DNA of 32,554 nucleotides from an uncultured Peptococcaceae bacterium (GTDB lineage: Bacteria; Bacillota; Desulfotomaculia; Desulfotomaculales; Desulfallaceae), in NCBI GenBank assembly GCA_913064925.1, contig CAJYBN010000003.1, forward strand, positions 1 through 32,554, read 5' to 3'. How positions within the stretch are numbered: position 1 is the first letter of the stretch; every line of letters starts with the position of its first letter. This document shows, one piece after another, positions 24,448 through 32,430 of this stretch. A model generated the notes under the pieces. It saw only the letters and a list, made by a program, of their open reading frames with translations. It did not search any database and had not been told where the DNA came from. A program made the translations under genes and the position numbers.

Positions 24448-25758
24448 TCACTGCAAAAGCACATAGGGCAAGAAGGTGGCCAATTCTGGAAAAGCCATCA
24501 ATAATACCAAACAAAATATTAACGCCAGTAAAAAAGGCCAAATCCCTTTAAAAATTACTTCCAGTGGTATATCCTGGGCGACCCCTTTGATAACATATAC
24601 GTTCATACCCACCGGCGGTGTGATGACGCCCATGGCCACCACCATGACGATTATCACGCCAAACCATATCGGATCATACCCAAGAGTGGTAACCGCAACG
24701 GGAAAAAAAATGGGTATGGTAAGCAGAATCAGCGCCAACGCGTCAATAAAACAACCAAGAATTAAATAAATCAACATGACAATACCCATCACAACAAAAG
24801 ACGGCAGGGATAATGAACCGGCCCAGTTCGCCAACTCGAAGGGAACCCTGCTGATGGCCATAAAGCGGCCAAAAATAACGGCTCCGGCCACCATGAACAT
24901 GATCATAGCCGTGGTCCGCGTGGTATCCAAAAGGGATTGTTTAAACCCCTCCCAACTGAGGCGTCTTGCGACCAAGGCCACGCCTAAGACCCCCGCCGCA
25001 CCTACAGCACCCGCTTCCGTAGGAGTAAACCACCCGGCGAAAAGGCCCCCTATGGAAAGGGAAAACACAATTAATACTTCTCCCAGCCCCCCGCGGAGCG
25101 CATTGAGCCTCTCTTGCCAGCCGGCCCTGGGGCCGGCTGGCCCCAATTGGGGTTTGCGGGAAACCAGAATAAAAATAGCCGCCATGTAGAACAGCATCAG
25201 AAGAATCCCCGGTACAATTCCGGCCATAAAAAGCTTGCCTATTGATTGTTCCGTCGCCATACCGTAAACAATCAAAATAACGCTGGGCGGGATGAAGACG
25301 CCCAAAACTCCGCCGGCGGCCACGCTAGCCGTAGCGAGGGAATTATCATATTTGTATTTTCTCATCTCCGGCAGGGCAATGGCGCCCATAGTGGCGGCGG
25401 TAGCCGTGTTGGAGCCACAAATAGCCCCAAATACAGCGCATGCCGCCTGCGTTGCTATAGCGAGCCCGCCGGGATAATGCCCGATCATTTTATAGGCAAA
25501 AACATACAGCCTGGAGCCAATTCCCGAGTAATAAGCCAGAAACCCCATCCAAACAAACATGGCGATAACGCTCAGTGAATAAGAAGAAAAAGTTAAATAG
25601 GTTTCCTTGGCCACCATGCTAAAGGCTGCCGCGGGCGAAGACAAGACGCTAAACCCGGCAAAACCCACTAAAGCCATGGCAAAGGCGATGGGCATTCTCA
25701 TTATCAGGAGGGCGAAAAAAACCAGGATGCCCAGCACACCAACCAGTTCAGAACTCAT
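24448..25758 (-). CDS. dctM: TRAP transporter large membrane subunit DctM
   Basis: A 436-aa inner-membrane protein with about 12 membrane helices, the transport subunit of a tripartite ATP-independent periplasmic (TRAP) carboxylate transporter driven by a sodium or proton gradient. Family signatures: FFALLIMRMPIAFAMALVG at the start, AVFGAICGSNTATAATMGAI, GVLGVFIPPSVILIVYGM, the WFTPTEAGAVGAAG loop and LGCFIDALALILLTIPIFFP. Near the end is GVITPPVGMNVYVIKGVAQD. ATG 25758 overlaps the dctQ stop as ATGA. Full length, no lesion. Confidence 0.94.
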   Translation of the reverse strand: MSSELVGVLGILVFFALLIMRMPIAFAMALVGFAGFSVLSSPAAAFSMVAKETYLTFSSYSLSVIAMFVWMGFLAYYSGIGSRLYVFAYKMIGHYPGGLAIATQAACAVFGAICGSNTATAATMGAIALPEMRKYKYDNSLATASVAAGGVLGVFIPPSVILIVYGMATEQSIGKLFMAGIVPGILLMLFYMAAIFILVSRKPQLGPAGPRAGWQERLNALRGGLGEVLIVFSLSIGGLFAGWFTPTEAGAVGAAGVLGVALVARRLSWEGFKQSLLDTTRTTAMIMFMVAGAVIFGRFMAISRVPFELANWAGSLSLPSFVVMGIVMLIYLILGCFIDALALILLTIPIFFPVAVTTLGYDPIWFGVIIVMVVAMGVITPPVGMNVYVIKGVAQDIPLEVIFKGIWPFLLALIFCLVLLMAFPELATFLPYVLLQ

Positions 25759-26246
25759 TTACCAAGTGCCGCCTTTTTTATGGAGTCCAGCAGCCTTACC
25801 AACAGCACCAGGCATAGCGCCAGCAGGCCGAAGGAAACAAAATATACAAAGGGGTAAAAGGGGGTTTGCGTCGTTGGAGAAACCACGCCGTTAACACTCA
25901 TACTATGGGCATATTTTCCGATGTACCAGGCAGACAGCCCCCAGAAACACAGGGCAAAAATGTTGGTTATGATTTCAACAATCGCCTGTACTCGGCAAGA
26001 AAAACGGTCTACCACAAAACTTACTGCAATGTGCCCGTTTTGCAGGGCGCAGGAAGCTAAAGCCAAGCCAATTGCCACTGCCGTCAAAAAGCCGACATAT
26101 TCATAAGTACCCAAAATGGGATGATTAAATACAGCGCGCAAAAGTACGTTGGCCACAACCAGCACCATAATGGATACTATACAAAAAGCGGCTATTCTGT
26201 CCAGCAATCGACAGAGCCATGCAACCAAACCCGATAATTGTTTCAT
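25755..26246 (-). CDS. dctQ: TRAP transporter small membrane subunit DctQ
   Basis: A 163-aa inner-membrane protein with four membrane helices (starting AAFCIVSIMVLVVANVLLRA), the small partner of DctM. Signatures are ANVLLRAVFNHPILGTYEYV and the central GHIAVSFVVDRFSCRVQAIV. The start is set at ATG 26246, which has GGAGGT 9 nt upstream. Reading further upstream to 26348 would add a charged, non-conserved tail of 34 residues without a ribosome-binding site. It lies 135 nt after dctP and is coupled to dctM by a 4-nt overlap. Confidence 0.9.
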   Translation of the reverse strand: MKQLSGLVAWLCRLLDRIAAFCIVSIMVLVVANVLLRAVFNHPILGTYEYVGFLTAVAIGLALASCALQNGHIAVSFVVDRFSCRVQAIVEIITNIFALCFWGLSAWYIGKYAHSMSVNGVVSPTTQTPFYPFVYFVSFGLLALCLVLLVRLLDSIKKAALGK

Positions 26247-26381
26247 GATGGCAAAACCTCCAACCATCTTCTTGAAAATAAACTGCTTGCCGCCGGCACT
26301 TGTTCCCTCCATTGCGTGGCGTTTGCGTGGCGTTATTGAAGAGAACACAATTTGCCGCGGGAAACCACTTTTAAAAGGCGT

Positions 26382-27482
26382 CTACTGGTATTCTTGATTA
26401 TACTTTTCGGCTAGGCTTTTAACTGTATCTAAAATTTCCTGCCCATTGAGTCCTTTTTCGTTCATTTTAGCCACAAACTGGTCCTGGATAGGTTTAACGC
26501 GCTCTATCCAGCGTTCCTTTTCTTCCTCCGCAAGGGTAATAACCTCCATACCCATTTCTTCCACTGCCCACTTTAACGCGGATTCGTTTTGTTTATCCCA
26601 CAAGCCCATAGCTACTTCTTGGAAGTATTTCTCATTAACCTCTTCAATGGCCTTTTGCACGTCCGGGCTCAATGAGTTCCACTGATCCAGGTTCATGGTA
26701 ATAAAAAACAGTGTATTGTAGAGAAAGGGCGTCAGCGTCAAATAGTCGGTGACTTCAGCATGTCTCCAGCCCTTCAATACCTCAACGGGAGAAAGGTTGC
26801 CCTGGACAACCCCCTTAGATAAAGCTTCATAAGCTTCGGACTGGGGCATGGCTACCGGAGTTGCTCCCAGCATCTCCAAGGTTTTAGCACTCAACCCGGT
26901 AGCCCTTATCTCCAAACCTTGCAGGTCGTTAAGATTGCGAACCGGTACCTTGGTAAACAAATCACCCGGGCCGGTGGTGAGTACCATCATCAGCTTGGTA
27001 TCCTGAACCTCTTCAGGATTTAGCTGTTTAATGCCCTCCCAGGCAACCTTGCTGGCCACCTTTGAGTTATTGTAGGTAATACCCGGTAATTCAAACGCCT
27101 CCAGCACCGGAAAACGCCCCCGGGTATATGCGAAACAGGAAAGGCCGATGTCGGCAATGCCATTCACCACCCCATCATAAATCGCGTCTGCCTTAAGCAG
27201 GGTTTCACCGGGGTAGCTGGTAATTTTTACCTGCCCGTTGGTAGCCTTCTCAACAGCTTTGGCCCAGGGTTGTACCAATTCTGTTTCAGCCGGGTGAGTG
27301 CCGGGAAAAAAATGCGCCAATTTAAGTTCAATTGTTTGCGGCTTGCCCTGTTCCGGCGTAGATTCAGTCGATGAACAACCCGTCAAGGCAATAAGTAACA
27401 TAATTACTAAAAACACCAGCATATTTTTGTTTTTAAACCGTAAAATACTCCGCCACCCTTGACTACAACATGACCGTTTCAC
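26382..27482 (-). CDS. dctP: TRAP substrate-binding lipoprotein DctP
   Basis: A 366-aa extracytoplasmic binding protein of the TRAP system. A basic N-terminus and the hydrophobic stretch MLVFLVIMLLIALTGC end in a lipobox (C36), so it is anchored outside the membrane as expected in a Gram-positive. The mature domain shows the DctP pattern: LKLAHFFPGTHPAETELVQP, GIADIGLSCFAYTRGRFPV, LQGLEIRATG (its Arg normally holds the ligand carboxylate) and ALSKGVVQGNLSPVEVLKGW. GTG 27482 is the start, as AAGGAGGT lies 6 nt before it. The ligand is probably an organic acid, but which one is not readable. The gene follows a leader with an intrinsic terminator, suggesting control by transcription attenuation. 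Confidence 0.92.
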   Translation of the reverse strand: MKRSCCSQGWRSILRFKNKNMLVFLVIMLLIALTGCSSTESTPEQGKPQTIELKLAHFFPGTHPAETELVQPWAKAVEKATNGQVKITSYPGETLLKADAIYDGVVNGIADIGLSCFAYTRGRFPVLEAFELPGITYNNSKVASKVAWEGIKQLNPEEVQDTKLMMVLTTGPGDLFTKVPVRNLNDLQGLEIRATGLSAKTLEMLGATPVAMPQSEAYEALSKGVVQGNLSPVEVLKGWRHAEVTDYLTLTPFLYNTLFFITMNLDQWNSLSPDVQKAIEEVNEKYFQEVAMGLWDKQNESALKWAVEEMGMEVITLAEEEKERWIERVKPIQDQFVAKMNEKGLNGQEILDTVKSLAEKYNQEYQ

Positions 27483-27518
27483 TGTTCTACCTCCTTAAAT
27501 TACTAATTAAATAGCAAT

Positions 27519-27541
27519 AAAAAAAACCCCCGTAGGAGTTT
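27519..27541 (-). terminator. Leader terminator 37 nt before dctP
   Basis: On the minus strand AAACTCC, loop TACG, GGGGTTT is followed by a run of eight T. The 7-bp stem includes one T-G wobble. It lies between the leader promoter and the dctP ribosome-binding site, with no gene ending upstream on this strand, which is the layout of an attenuator. ACTCC in its 5' arm can pair with GGAGT (complement of 27615-27619) earlier in the leader. Confidence 0.78.
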
Positions 27542-27557
27542 GCAAAGAAGAGCAGCA

Positions 27558-27690
27558 ATTTCCCCTCTCCTTCACCTGCCGGTAACCACAAGCGTCCTTA
27601 CACGGGGAAATACCACTCCGCTTTTCCTACCGTCCTATCCGTCCAACCTTTTGTAACCAGTTATGTGTCCGTGCTACCCGTACCACCAAT
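27558..27690 (-). ncRNA. Candidate structured leader RNA (riboswitch-like) of the TRAP operon
   Basis: About 130 transcribed nucleotides without an ORF lie between a TATAAT promoter and an intrinsic terminator just before dctP. A perfect 8-bp closing helix ATTTCCCC/GGGGAAAT (27604-27611 with 27558-27565) encloses a 38-nt purine-rich core containing GGACGCTTGTGGTTACCGGC and AGGTGAAGGAGA. The 5' part repeats GGTTAC and carries several GGACGG/GGATAGG elements. It does not match cobalamin, TPP, SAM, FMN or glycine riboswitch cores as I know them. The architecture (promoter, folded core, terminator, ribosome-binding site) supports a ligand-sensing leader, but the class and the fold are inferred by eye only. 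Confidence 0.5.
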
Positions 27691-27696
27691 AACTCC

Positions 27697-27727
27697 ATTA
27701 TATGACAAACAGTACTATGGATAGCAA
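27697..27727 (-). promoter_or_regulatory. Probable sigma-A promoter of the TRAP operon
   Basis: On the minus strand a perfect -10 TATAAT (27702-27697) lies 19 nt after TTGCTA (27727-27722). The spacing is slightly long. It faces dctP and gives a leader of roughly 200 nt. Confidence 0.55.
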
Positions 27728-27940
27728 ATCAATGAGTTTTTCTTTTTATTCTTTTTATAATTTATAAAATCATATTCAGCACGTAATAGCAAATTCCTCC
27801 CTACCGTGAAAATTTTTTTGAATAAATTTTGCAACCGGAATGCAGCAAGTACCGAGATCAAGTTAATGGTTTAGCTTAAGATCCATTGATTTAAGTAGTG
27901 ATCCCCGCCGGCGTAGCGCCCGCAGCGAAGACCAGCGGGC

Positions 27941-27971
27941 AAAAAACACCCCGCCCGGAATGCTGCGGGGT
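27941..27971 (-). terminator. Terminator ending the candidate structured RNA
   Basis: An ACCCCGC/GCGGGGT stem (27948-27954 with 27965-27971) with a 10-nt loop is followed on the minus strand by GTGTTTTTT. The T run is at 27941-27946. A second GCCCGC/GCGGGC hairpin lies just beyond it. Confidence 0.78.
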
Positions 27972-28258
27972 CGGATTGTTTACATGAGGTACTTCTATCA
28001 CCTTCGCTTGCGCCAAGCTCCGCGCCGGGTAACTTAATTGCTTACTTCAAAGGAAACCAGCCCGTCCCGAGCTCAATGTCCTGCCCCGGCTCGGGCTGGT
28101 GCGCGTATCCGGAAGCGCGCCTGTCGATTTCACCTCCTTCGCTTCGCCAAAAATTTTACCCGGCGCTTCATACGCCCTTCGCCCTTGGAACAAAAATCGC
28201 CTGCTTCGGTTTGTCAACGACCTTCTGCGCGGTTTCTTGAGTATGCTGCGCAGGGCGT
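27941..28258 (-). ncRNA. Candidate large structured non-coding RNA
   Basis: About 320 G+C-rich nucleotides begin at the stop codon of the 56-aa gene and end in a terminator. Paired elements, in plus coordinates: AGGGCGT/ACGCCCT (28252-28258 with 28172-28178); CTGCGC/GCGCAG inside that; a perfect 11-bp helix TTACCCGGCGC/GCGCCGGGTAA (28156-28166 with 28022-28032); within it GCGCG/CGCGC (28101-28105 with 28116-28120); and CCAGCCCG/CGGGCTGG (28057-28064 with 28092-28099), which competes with CCCGAGC/GCTCGGG. No frame here looks like a protein. It lacks the conserved marks of RNase P, SRP or tmRNA. The density of long perfect helices in one transcript unit is the evidence; the RNA class is unknown. 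Confidence 0.55.
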
Positions 28259-28429
28259 TTAAACGTTAATTCTAATGTCGTCTTCTTTGTTTTCGTTTTT
28301 CCTTTCCTTCTCCTTTTTACCGGGTTCAATTTCAATAGGCTCGGCCACTTCAAAATTCGGGTCGCGCAATGGCCTGTACAGGGGAATGTTATTATTTCCC
28401 TCTTTTCGTTCCTTTTTGTCGCGCGGCAT
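28259..28429 (-). CDS. Small highly charged protein, 56 aa
   Basis: ATG 28429 is preceded by GGAAGGAG at a 7-nt spacing, one of the best ribosome-binding sites in the window. The product is short, soluble and very charged: MPRDKKERKEGNNNIPLYRP, a central acidic PNFEVAEPIEIEPG and a Lys/Glu-rich tail. It has no cysteine, membrane segment or known fold and is probably disordered. Its stop lies directly at the start of the structured non-coding stretch 27941-28258, so both may be one transcript. An in-frame upstream ATG at 28450 would place the start before the ribosome-binding site. An overlapping 88-codon frame (28434-28168) is considered less likely. Function unknown. Confidence 0.55.
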   Translation of the reverse strand: MPRDKKERKEGNNNIPLYRPLRDPNFEVAEPIEIEPGKKEKERKNENKEDDIRINV

Positions 28430-28509
28430 ATCAAATCTCCTTCCTTTCATTTTTTTTATTATGCGTCAATACATTAAAAAAATACAGGAAACCCGTATCC
28501 ATTAGCTAG

Positions 28510-28743
28510 TACTGGGAAGCAGCGGCGGTTACCCTGCTCTTCGCCCTGGGTTCCTTTCTGAAGGTCAAAACACTGAACAAGACCAGAAACGCCATCAAAC
28601 AACCAACGGAATTGGCACCGCTGCACGCCGTCATAAAAACGAAAACCGGGAAAAAGGAAATCCCGGCGGAAGAAATGGCGACGGTAGGCATAGTAACGAT
28701 AAAATCGGGTGGTAAAATACCTGTTGACGGCACCATATTTTAA
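28510..28743 (+). pseudogene. Fragment of a heavy-metal P1B-type ATPase
   Basis: A plus-strand frame follows an in-frame TAG and lacks a start. It reads YWEAAAVTLLFALGSFL, KTLNKTRNAIKQPTELAP, then IPAEEMATVGIVTIKSGGKI and PVDGTIF before a stop. This is the membrane-helix/actuator junction of CadA/ZntA/CopA-type metal ATPases (FEAAAxVxFLFxLGxxLE, then IPVDGxV). Only about 77 of roughly 700 residues remain, so it is a dead fragment. Its stop shares four bases with the end of the aminotransferase gene on the other strand. Confidence 0.82.
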
Positions 28744-29900
28744 CCGTAAGTTTTAAAAAATCGCTCCAGACGGTCCAGCCCTTCCTTTATGTTATCGAGC
28801 GAATTGGCGTAAGAAATGCGTATGTAACCGTTACAGTTTTGCCCAAAATCAATGCCCGGGGCTACGGCTACTTTGGCCTTTTCCAGAATTTCAAAGGCAA
28901 ATTTATAGGAATCGCTGCTGAACTTGGTTATATTGGCCAGAACATAATAAGCTCCTGTGGGCTCAACCCGGGTGGCAACACCCATTTCCCGCAAACGCGC
29001 GAGCAAATAGCGCCGGCGTTCATCGTATATCTTTACCATATCGGCTACGTGCCCGTCGCATTCCCGGAGAGCCGCTATTCCCGCGGCCTGCACAAAAGAA
29101 CCGGCGCAAATAAACAGGTTCTGCTGCAATTTTTGTATGGACCGTACGAATTGCGGCGGAGCGATAACGTAGCCCAGCCTCCAGCCGGTCATGGCGTACC
29201 GTTTGGAAAAACCGTTAATAACAAAGGCCCGGTCGGTATACTCCAGGATGGTATGTTCCTCACCCTCGTAAACGAGCCCGTGATATATCTCGTCAGATAT
29301 GATATAACAATCCAGGTTGCTTATGTTCCGCAGCTCTTCCCCGCTAAAAACGTTGCCCGTGGGGTTGGAGGGGGAGTTCACCATTACGGCCCTAGTCCTG
29401 GAACCGGTTTGTTTCTTAATGTCTTCCAACCTGTACTTGAATCCCTGTTCTTCGTACACGTTAATAAAGACGGGTTTGCCTTCTGTGTAGCGGATAAATT
29501 TAGGGTAGCAGGCGTAATGGGGGTCGGGGAGTATCACTTCGTCTCCCCTTTCCAGGAGTACGGAAAAAACCAGCAGCATAGCCGGGGATGTTCCCGAAGT
29601 GACGACAATTTGCTCGGGCGAAACGCGCACACCGTATTTGCGCCAGTAGTAATTGGCTATTTCCTCCCTTAACTCCAACTTGCCCAGGCTGTGTGTGTAA
29701 TGCGTATCACCGTCCCGCAACGCCTTTATGGCAGCTTCCTTGATCGGTTCCGGCGTTTCCAGGTCTGGTTCCCCTATTTCCAGGTGAATAATATCGTCTC
29801 CTCGAGACTGCAATTGTTGCGCCTTTTCCAGAACGTCCATCACTAAAAAGGGCTGAATATCACGGGCTTTTTGCGCTATTTCCTGCACATCGCTGGTCAT
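28740..29900 (-). CDS. PLP-dependent class I/II aminotransferase
   Basis: A 386-aa cytosolic fold-type I aminotransferase of the aspartate/aromatic/alanine group. Motifs: DIIHLEIGEPDLETPEPI (substrate loop), VTSGTSPAMLLVFSVLL (phosphate cup), MVNSPSNPTG (Asn for the pyridine ring), YIISDEIYHGLVY (D203, Y206) and the Schiff-base lysine K233 in NGFSKRYAMTGWRLGYV. Near the C-terminus is YIRISYANS, whose Arg normally binds the substrate carboxylate. ATG 29900 has GAAGGAG about 10 nt upstream. It is a single gene between a metal-ATPase fragment and a decayed permease. The amino-acid preference cannot be fixed from sequence. Confidence 0.92.
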   Translation of the reverse strand: MTSDVQEIAQKARDIQPFLVMDVLEKAQQLQSRGDDIIHLEIGEPDLETPEPIKEAAIKALRDGDTHYTHSLGKLELREEIANYYWRKYGVRVSPEQIVVTSGTSPAMLLVFSVLLERGDEVILPDPHYACYPKFIRYTEGKPVFINVYEEQGFKYRLEDIKKQTGSRTRAVMVNSPSNPTGNVFSGEELRNISNLDCYIISDEIYHGLVYEGEEHTILEYTDRAFVINGFSKRYAMTGWRLGYVIAPPQFVRSIQKLQQNLFICAGSFVQAAGIAALRECDGHVADMVKIYDERRRYLLARLREMGVATRVEPTGAYYVLANITKFSSDSYKFAFEILEKAKVAVAPGIDFGQNCNGYIRISYANSLDNIKEGLDRLERFFKTYG

Positions 29901-30045
29901 TTGGGCACCGCTCCTTCACAAAATAATTGTTGGCTGGCCTTCATACCTGGCTAAAAAGCCGGGCAACGCCGGCCGTGTGTTCCTTGCTGCCCGGTAATGT
30001 ATGTAGTTCCCGGCATTATGTCAATTAACTGAACCGTTTACCCAC

Positions 30046-30842
30046 TTGGCGCTGGTTTTTCTCCTCGTTTACCACCAGTTCAAATACGTCAGGCCTGGCA
30101 TAATGCCCCATCACGTCAAAATCGAAGGATTGTTTTTATTTTGTTGGCACGGTAATTTACAGCATTATATTCTTCAACTGGTGCTATTTTACCGCCATCA
30201 AGGAAACTTCCCTTTCCGTGGCCGTCATCCTATTATACACGTTATACACGGCCCCGGCGTTTGTCACGGTGATTTCCCGCGCGTTGTTCAAAGAGCAATT
30301 CACCGCCAGAAACTGCTGGCGCTGGCTCTTACCTTTGCGGGCTGCGTCCTGGTCACCGGTTACCTGCCCGGCACGGGGAACGCTATATCCGCTTTCGGGC
30401 TGCTGGTAAGGCTGGATTCGGGTCTTGGTTATTCCCTGTACAGCATTTTCGCAAGGCTGCCCTTGGTAAATACCAGACGCTCACCATTACCACCTCCACG
30501 TTTTTGTTTGCCAGTCTTTTCCTGCTGCCCGCCAGCAGGTTATGGGAATATGCCGGGCTGCTTAAGCACCCGGAAGCCTGGGGTTTGACTGCGGCTTTGG
30601 GCTTTTTCCCCACCGCCCTCACATACATCCTTTATACGAAAAGCCTGTCGTACGTGGAATCAAGCAGGGCGTCCATAACGGCCATCATCTAGCCTGTAGT
30701 GGCCACAACGTTGGGTATTTTAGTTTTCAAAGAAACACTAACCGCCTGGCAGCTGGTGGGAATTTTTTTGGTCCTCGCGGCCATCGTGCTGGTGCAGGAA
30801 AAGACCGGACAGGATGACCAAGAAACCGGGGTTACCTGTTAA
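30046..30842 (+). pseudogene. Decayed EamA/DMT permease
   Basis: Pieces in three frames together follow one EamA protein: THLALVFLLVYHQF; then IYSIIFFNWCYFTAIKETSL and AVILLYTLYTAPAFVTVISR; then, after a shift near 30310, KLLALALTFAGCVLVTGYLP and SGLGYSLYSIFARL. After a shift near 30475 come FASLFLLPASRLWEYAGL and TALTYILYTKSLSYVESSRA. A TAG at 30690-30692 replaces the usual Glu in the conserved EPVVA motif, and the frame continues with PVVATTLGILVFKETLTAWQ to a final stop. A 9-bp tandem duplication adds LYT in the first EamA half. The N-terminus is missing or unrecognisable. Several independent lesions make this clearly dead. Confidence 0.88.
30233..30250. repeat. 9-bp tandem duplication in the EamA remnant
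   Basis: Two perfect copies of TTATACACG (30233-30241, 30242-30250). It is in frame and inserts three residues in an otherwise conserved LLYTAPAFV stretch. Confidence 0.88.
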
Positions 30843-30856
30843 CGGCCGCTGCCTTT

Positions 30857-30895
30857 AAAAACAGCATCCCCCCGGCCGGCCCCTCAAGGCCGGGG
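30857..30895 (-). terminator. Probable terminator after the membrane-protein gene
   Basis: A CCCCGGCC/GGCCGGGG 8-bp perfect stem (30870-30877 with 30888-30895) with a 10-nt loop. On the minus strand a TTTTT run follows after about 8 nt, so the spacing is not ideal. It lies 92 nt beyond the stop of the minus-strand membrane protein and also borders the plus-strand EamA remnant. Confidence 0.6.
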
Positions 30896-30986
30896 ATAAC
30901 CCGTCCGCAAGCATCATTTTTCGTCATTCCCATAAACCTGCTGCCGGAAAAACTGTTCCCCCTCCCGTTACATGTGCAAAGCGAAA

Positions 30987-32375
30987 TTACGACAACAAGG
31001 GTACGGCGGAAATCAGCGCCAACATAACGGCAGCATACAGCCAGTTGGAGCGAGCCACGGACAAGGAAGACTTGCGCATCAATCCAGACATTATAAGGGT
31101 TATGCCGGTAAAAGGCGAAGCCAGCACGCTGGTAGCCCAACCGCCCACCAGCACTAGAGAAAGCTGCTCGGTGGACAACCCCAGCAGGGCAGGCTGCAGT
31201 GAGGCGCAATAAGCTGTTACAGTAACCATGGGCATAATCCCCACCAACGACATAAGCACAATAGAAAATGCCAGCAAAAAGCAAAGCAGGCAGGGACTCA
31301 GACCCGCAAGCTGCCCAAATAACAGCGATATTTTTTCCCCGCTACCGGAATGCAATAATGCAGAGGCGAGGAAGCCGGCACCCAAAAACATAACTATTTC
31401 CGAAGCATAGCCGGGCAAAGCGGTGGTTACATAACTGCGGTAAGCGGAATAAATTACTTTTCCTTTACCGAGCAAGCCCAACCACAGAACCGGGTAAACC
31501 AGTGCCAGCAAGGGAACTACGTTGAAAACAGGTACCGTGGTCTCAACAGCTATAATAACAATAACACCAAGGAACAAACTGCAAAAAATAACTAATTCCA
31601 GTAACTTTTTTGCATTTAAAGTCGATTTTGGCTTATCTTTTCCGGAATAGGGTGTATTTTTGCGATTGAATACAATGTGGATTACCCAGCCTACCACCAA
31701 ACTCAGCAAGGTGAATATGAGACCGCCCCGGGCGAATATCGCCCATGGTAAGGCCAAGTAAGAGATTACCAGAGCCACGGAAACCATGTTCGGTGACCAG
31801 TAAATTGACGAGCAAAATCCCCTAACAATAGCAGCAGGCACGGCTCTAAAGGCAGAAGACCTGTTGCCGTGCATAATCAACTGATATACAATGGGAAGAG
31901 CGCCCATGTTCATCAAGGCGCCGAAGAAATGACCCAGCAAAGCGGGAACCCAGAACATTCTGTGGTTGTTGTTCATAAACCTGTCAACCAGGGCATCCAG
32001 CACTTTGTAATACCCGCCGTGCTCCAGGGGCAGTCCAAAAATGGGTACTAGCACTAACAGCGTTACCAGGTTGGCGTTTTTTGCCACGGCGCTAAGCCAC
32101 AGTCCCGCTTCCGCCTCGGATGAAAAAAATAATATCACGCCGGCCGCAAACAAAGCCAGGGCCACCACGCGGGTATTACCTTTTACAAAGGGTAAGCTTA
32201 TGATCACAGACAGCACGCATACTATGCTTAGGATAACGCCCAGCCAAGACCAAGCCAGGTATGCCTTGGCCAGGTAAATTATGGCTATACTCATACAAAA
32301 CACGGGTAGTGCTTTGTGTAATAAAATGCCTGGCACTGAATATTCTTTTTTGGCGTATACAAATGTCGTTTTCAA
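30987..32375 (-). CDS. Polytopic membrane protein, transporter-like, 462 aa
   Basis: An inner-membrane protein with about 11-12 hydrophobic helices arranged in two similar halves around a basic cytoplasmic loop (NRKNTPYSGKDKPKSTLNAK). Each half has a helix-breaking loop rich in small residues: GHFFGALMNMGALPIVYQLI in the first, VLVGGWATSVLASPFTGITL in the second. This recalls the ion-transporter superfamily (ArsB/NhaD, CitM or DctM-like secondary carriers), but no specific family is recognised and the substrate is unknown. TTG 32375 is the preferred start because GGCGGAGGG lies 6 nt before it; the ATG at 32414 has no ribosome-binding site. It follows the protease gene on the same strand by about 55 nt. 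Confidence 0.75.
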   Translation of the reverse strand: MKTTFVYAKKEYSVPGILLHKALPVFCMSIAIIYLAKAYLAWSWLGVILSIVCVLSVIISLPFVKGNTRVVALALFAAGVILFFSSEAEAGLWLSAVAKNANLVTLLVLVPIFGLPLEHGGYYKVLDALVDRFMNNNHRMFWVPALLGHFFGALMNMGALPIVYQLIMHGNRSSAFRAVPAAIVRGFCSSIYWSPNMVSVALVISYLALPWAIFARGGLIFTLLSLVVGWVIHIVFNRKNTPYSGKDKPKSTLNAKKLLELVIFCSLFLGVIVIIAVETTVPVFNVVPLLALVYPVLWLGLLGKGKVIYSAYRSYVTTALPGYASEIVMFLGAGFLASALLHSGSGEKISLLFGQLAGLSPCLLCFLLAFSIVLMSLVGIMPMVTVTAYCASLQPALLGLSTEQLSLVLVGGWATSVLASPFTGITLIMSGLMRKSSLSVARSNWLYAAVMLALISAVPLLS

Positions 32376-32430
32376 TGCATACCCTCCGCCGGCTAACCCT
32401 ACATTCCGCAGCATAATAGCCGTGATATTA

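Noticed and set aside
27558-27690. Assignment of the TRAP leader to a known riboswitch (cobalamin, TPP, SAM, molybdenum cofactor)
   Set aside because: None of the conserved cores I can recall is present, and I cannot run a covariance search, so no class is claimed.
28038-28262. 74-codon plus-strand frame across the structured region
   Set aside because: Arg/Pro/Ala-rich composition typical of G+C-rich non-coding DNA; no ribosome-binding site and no known motif.
28168-28434. 88-codon minus-strand frame overlapping the 56-aa gene
   Set aside because: It extends into the strongly paired non-coding region and has lower-quality start context than ATG 28429; the 56-aa frame fits the GGAAGGAG site.
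28839-29672. Long plus-strand open frame (277 codons) antisense to the aminotransferase
   Set aside because: It has no ribosome-binding site and no family resemblance, and lies wholly opposite a gene with complete PLP-enzyme motifs; it is a G+C-driven shadow.
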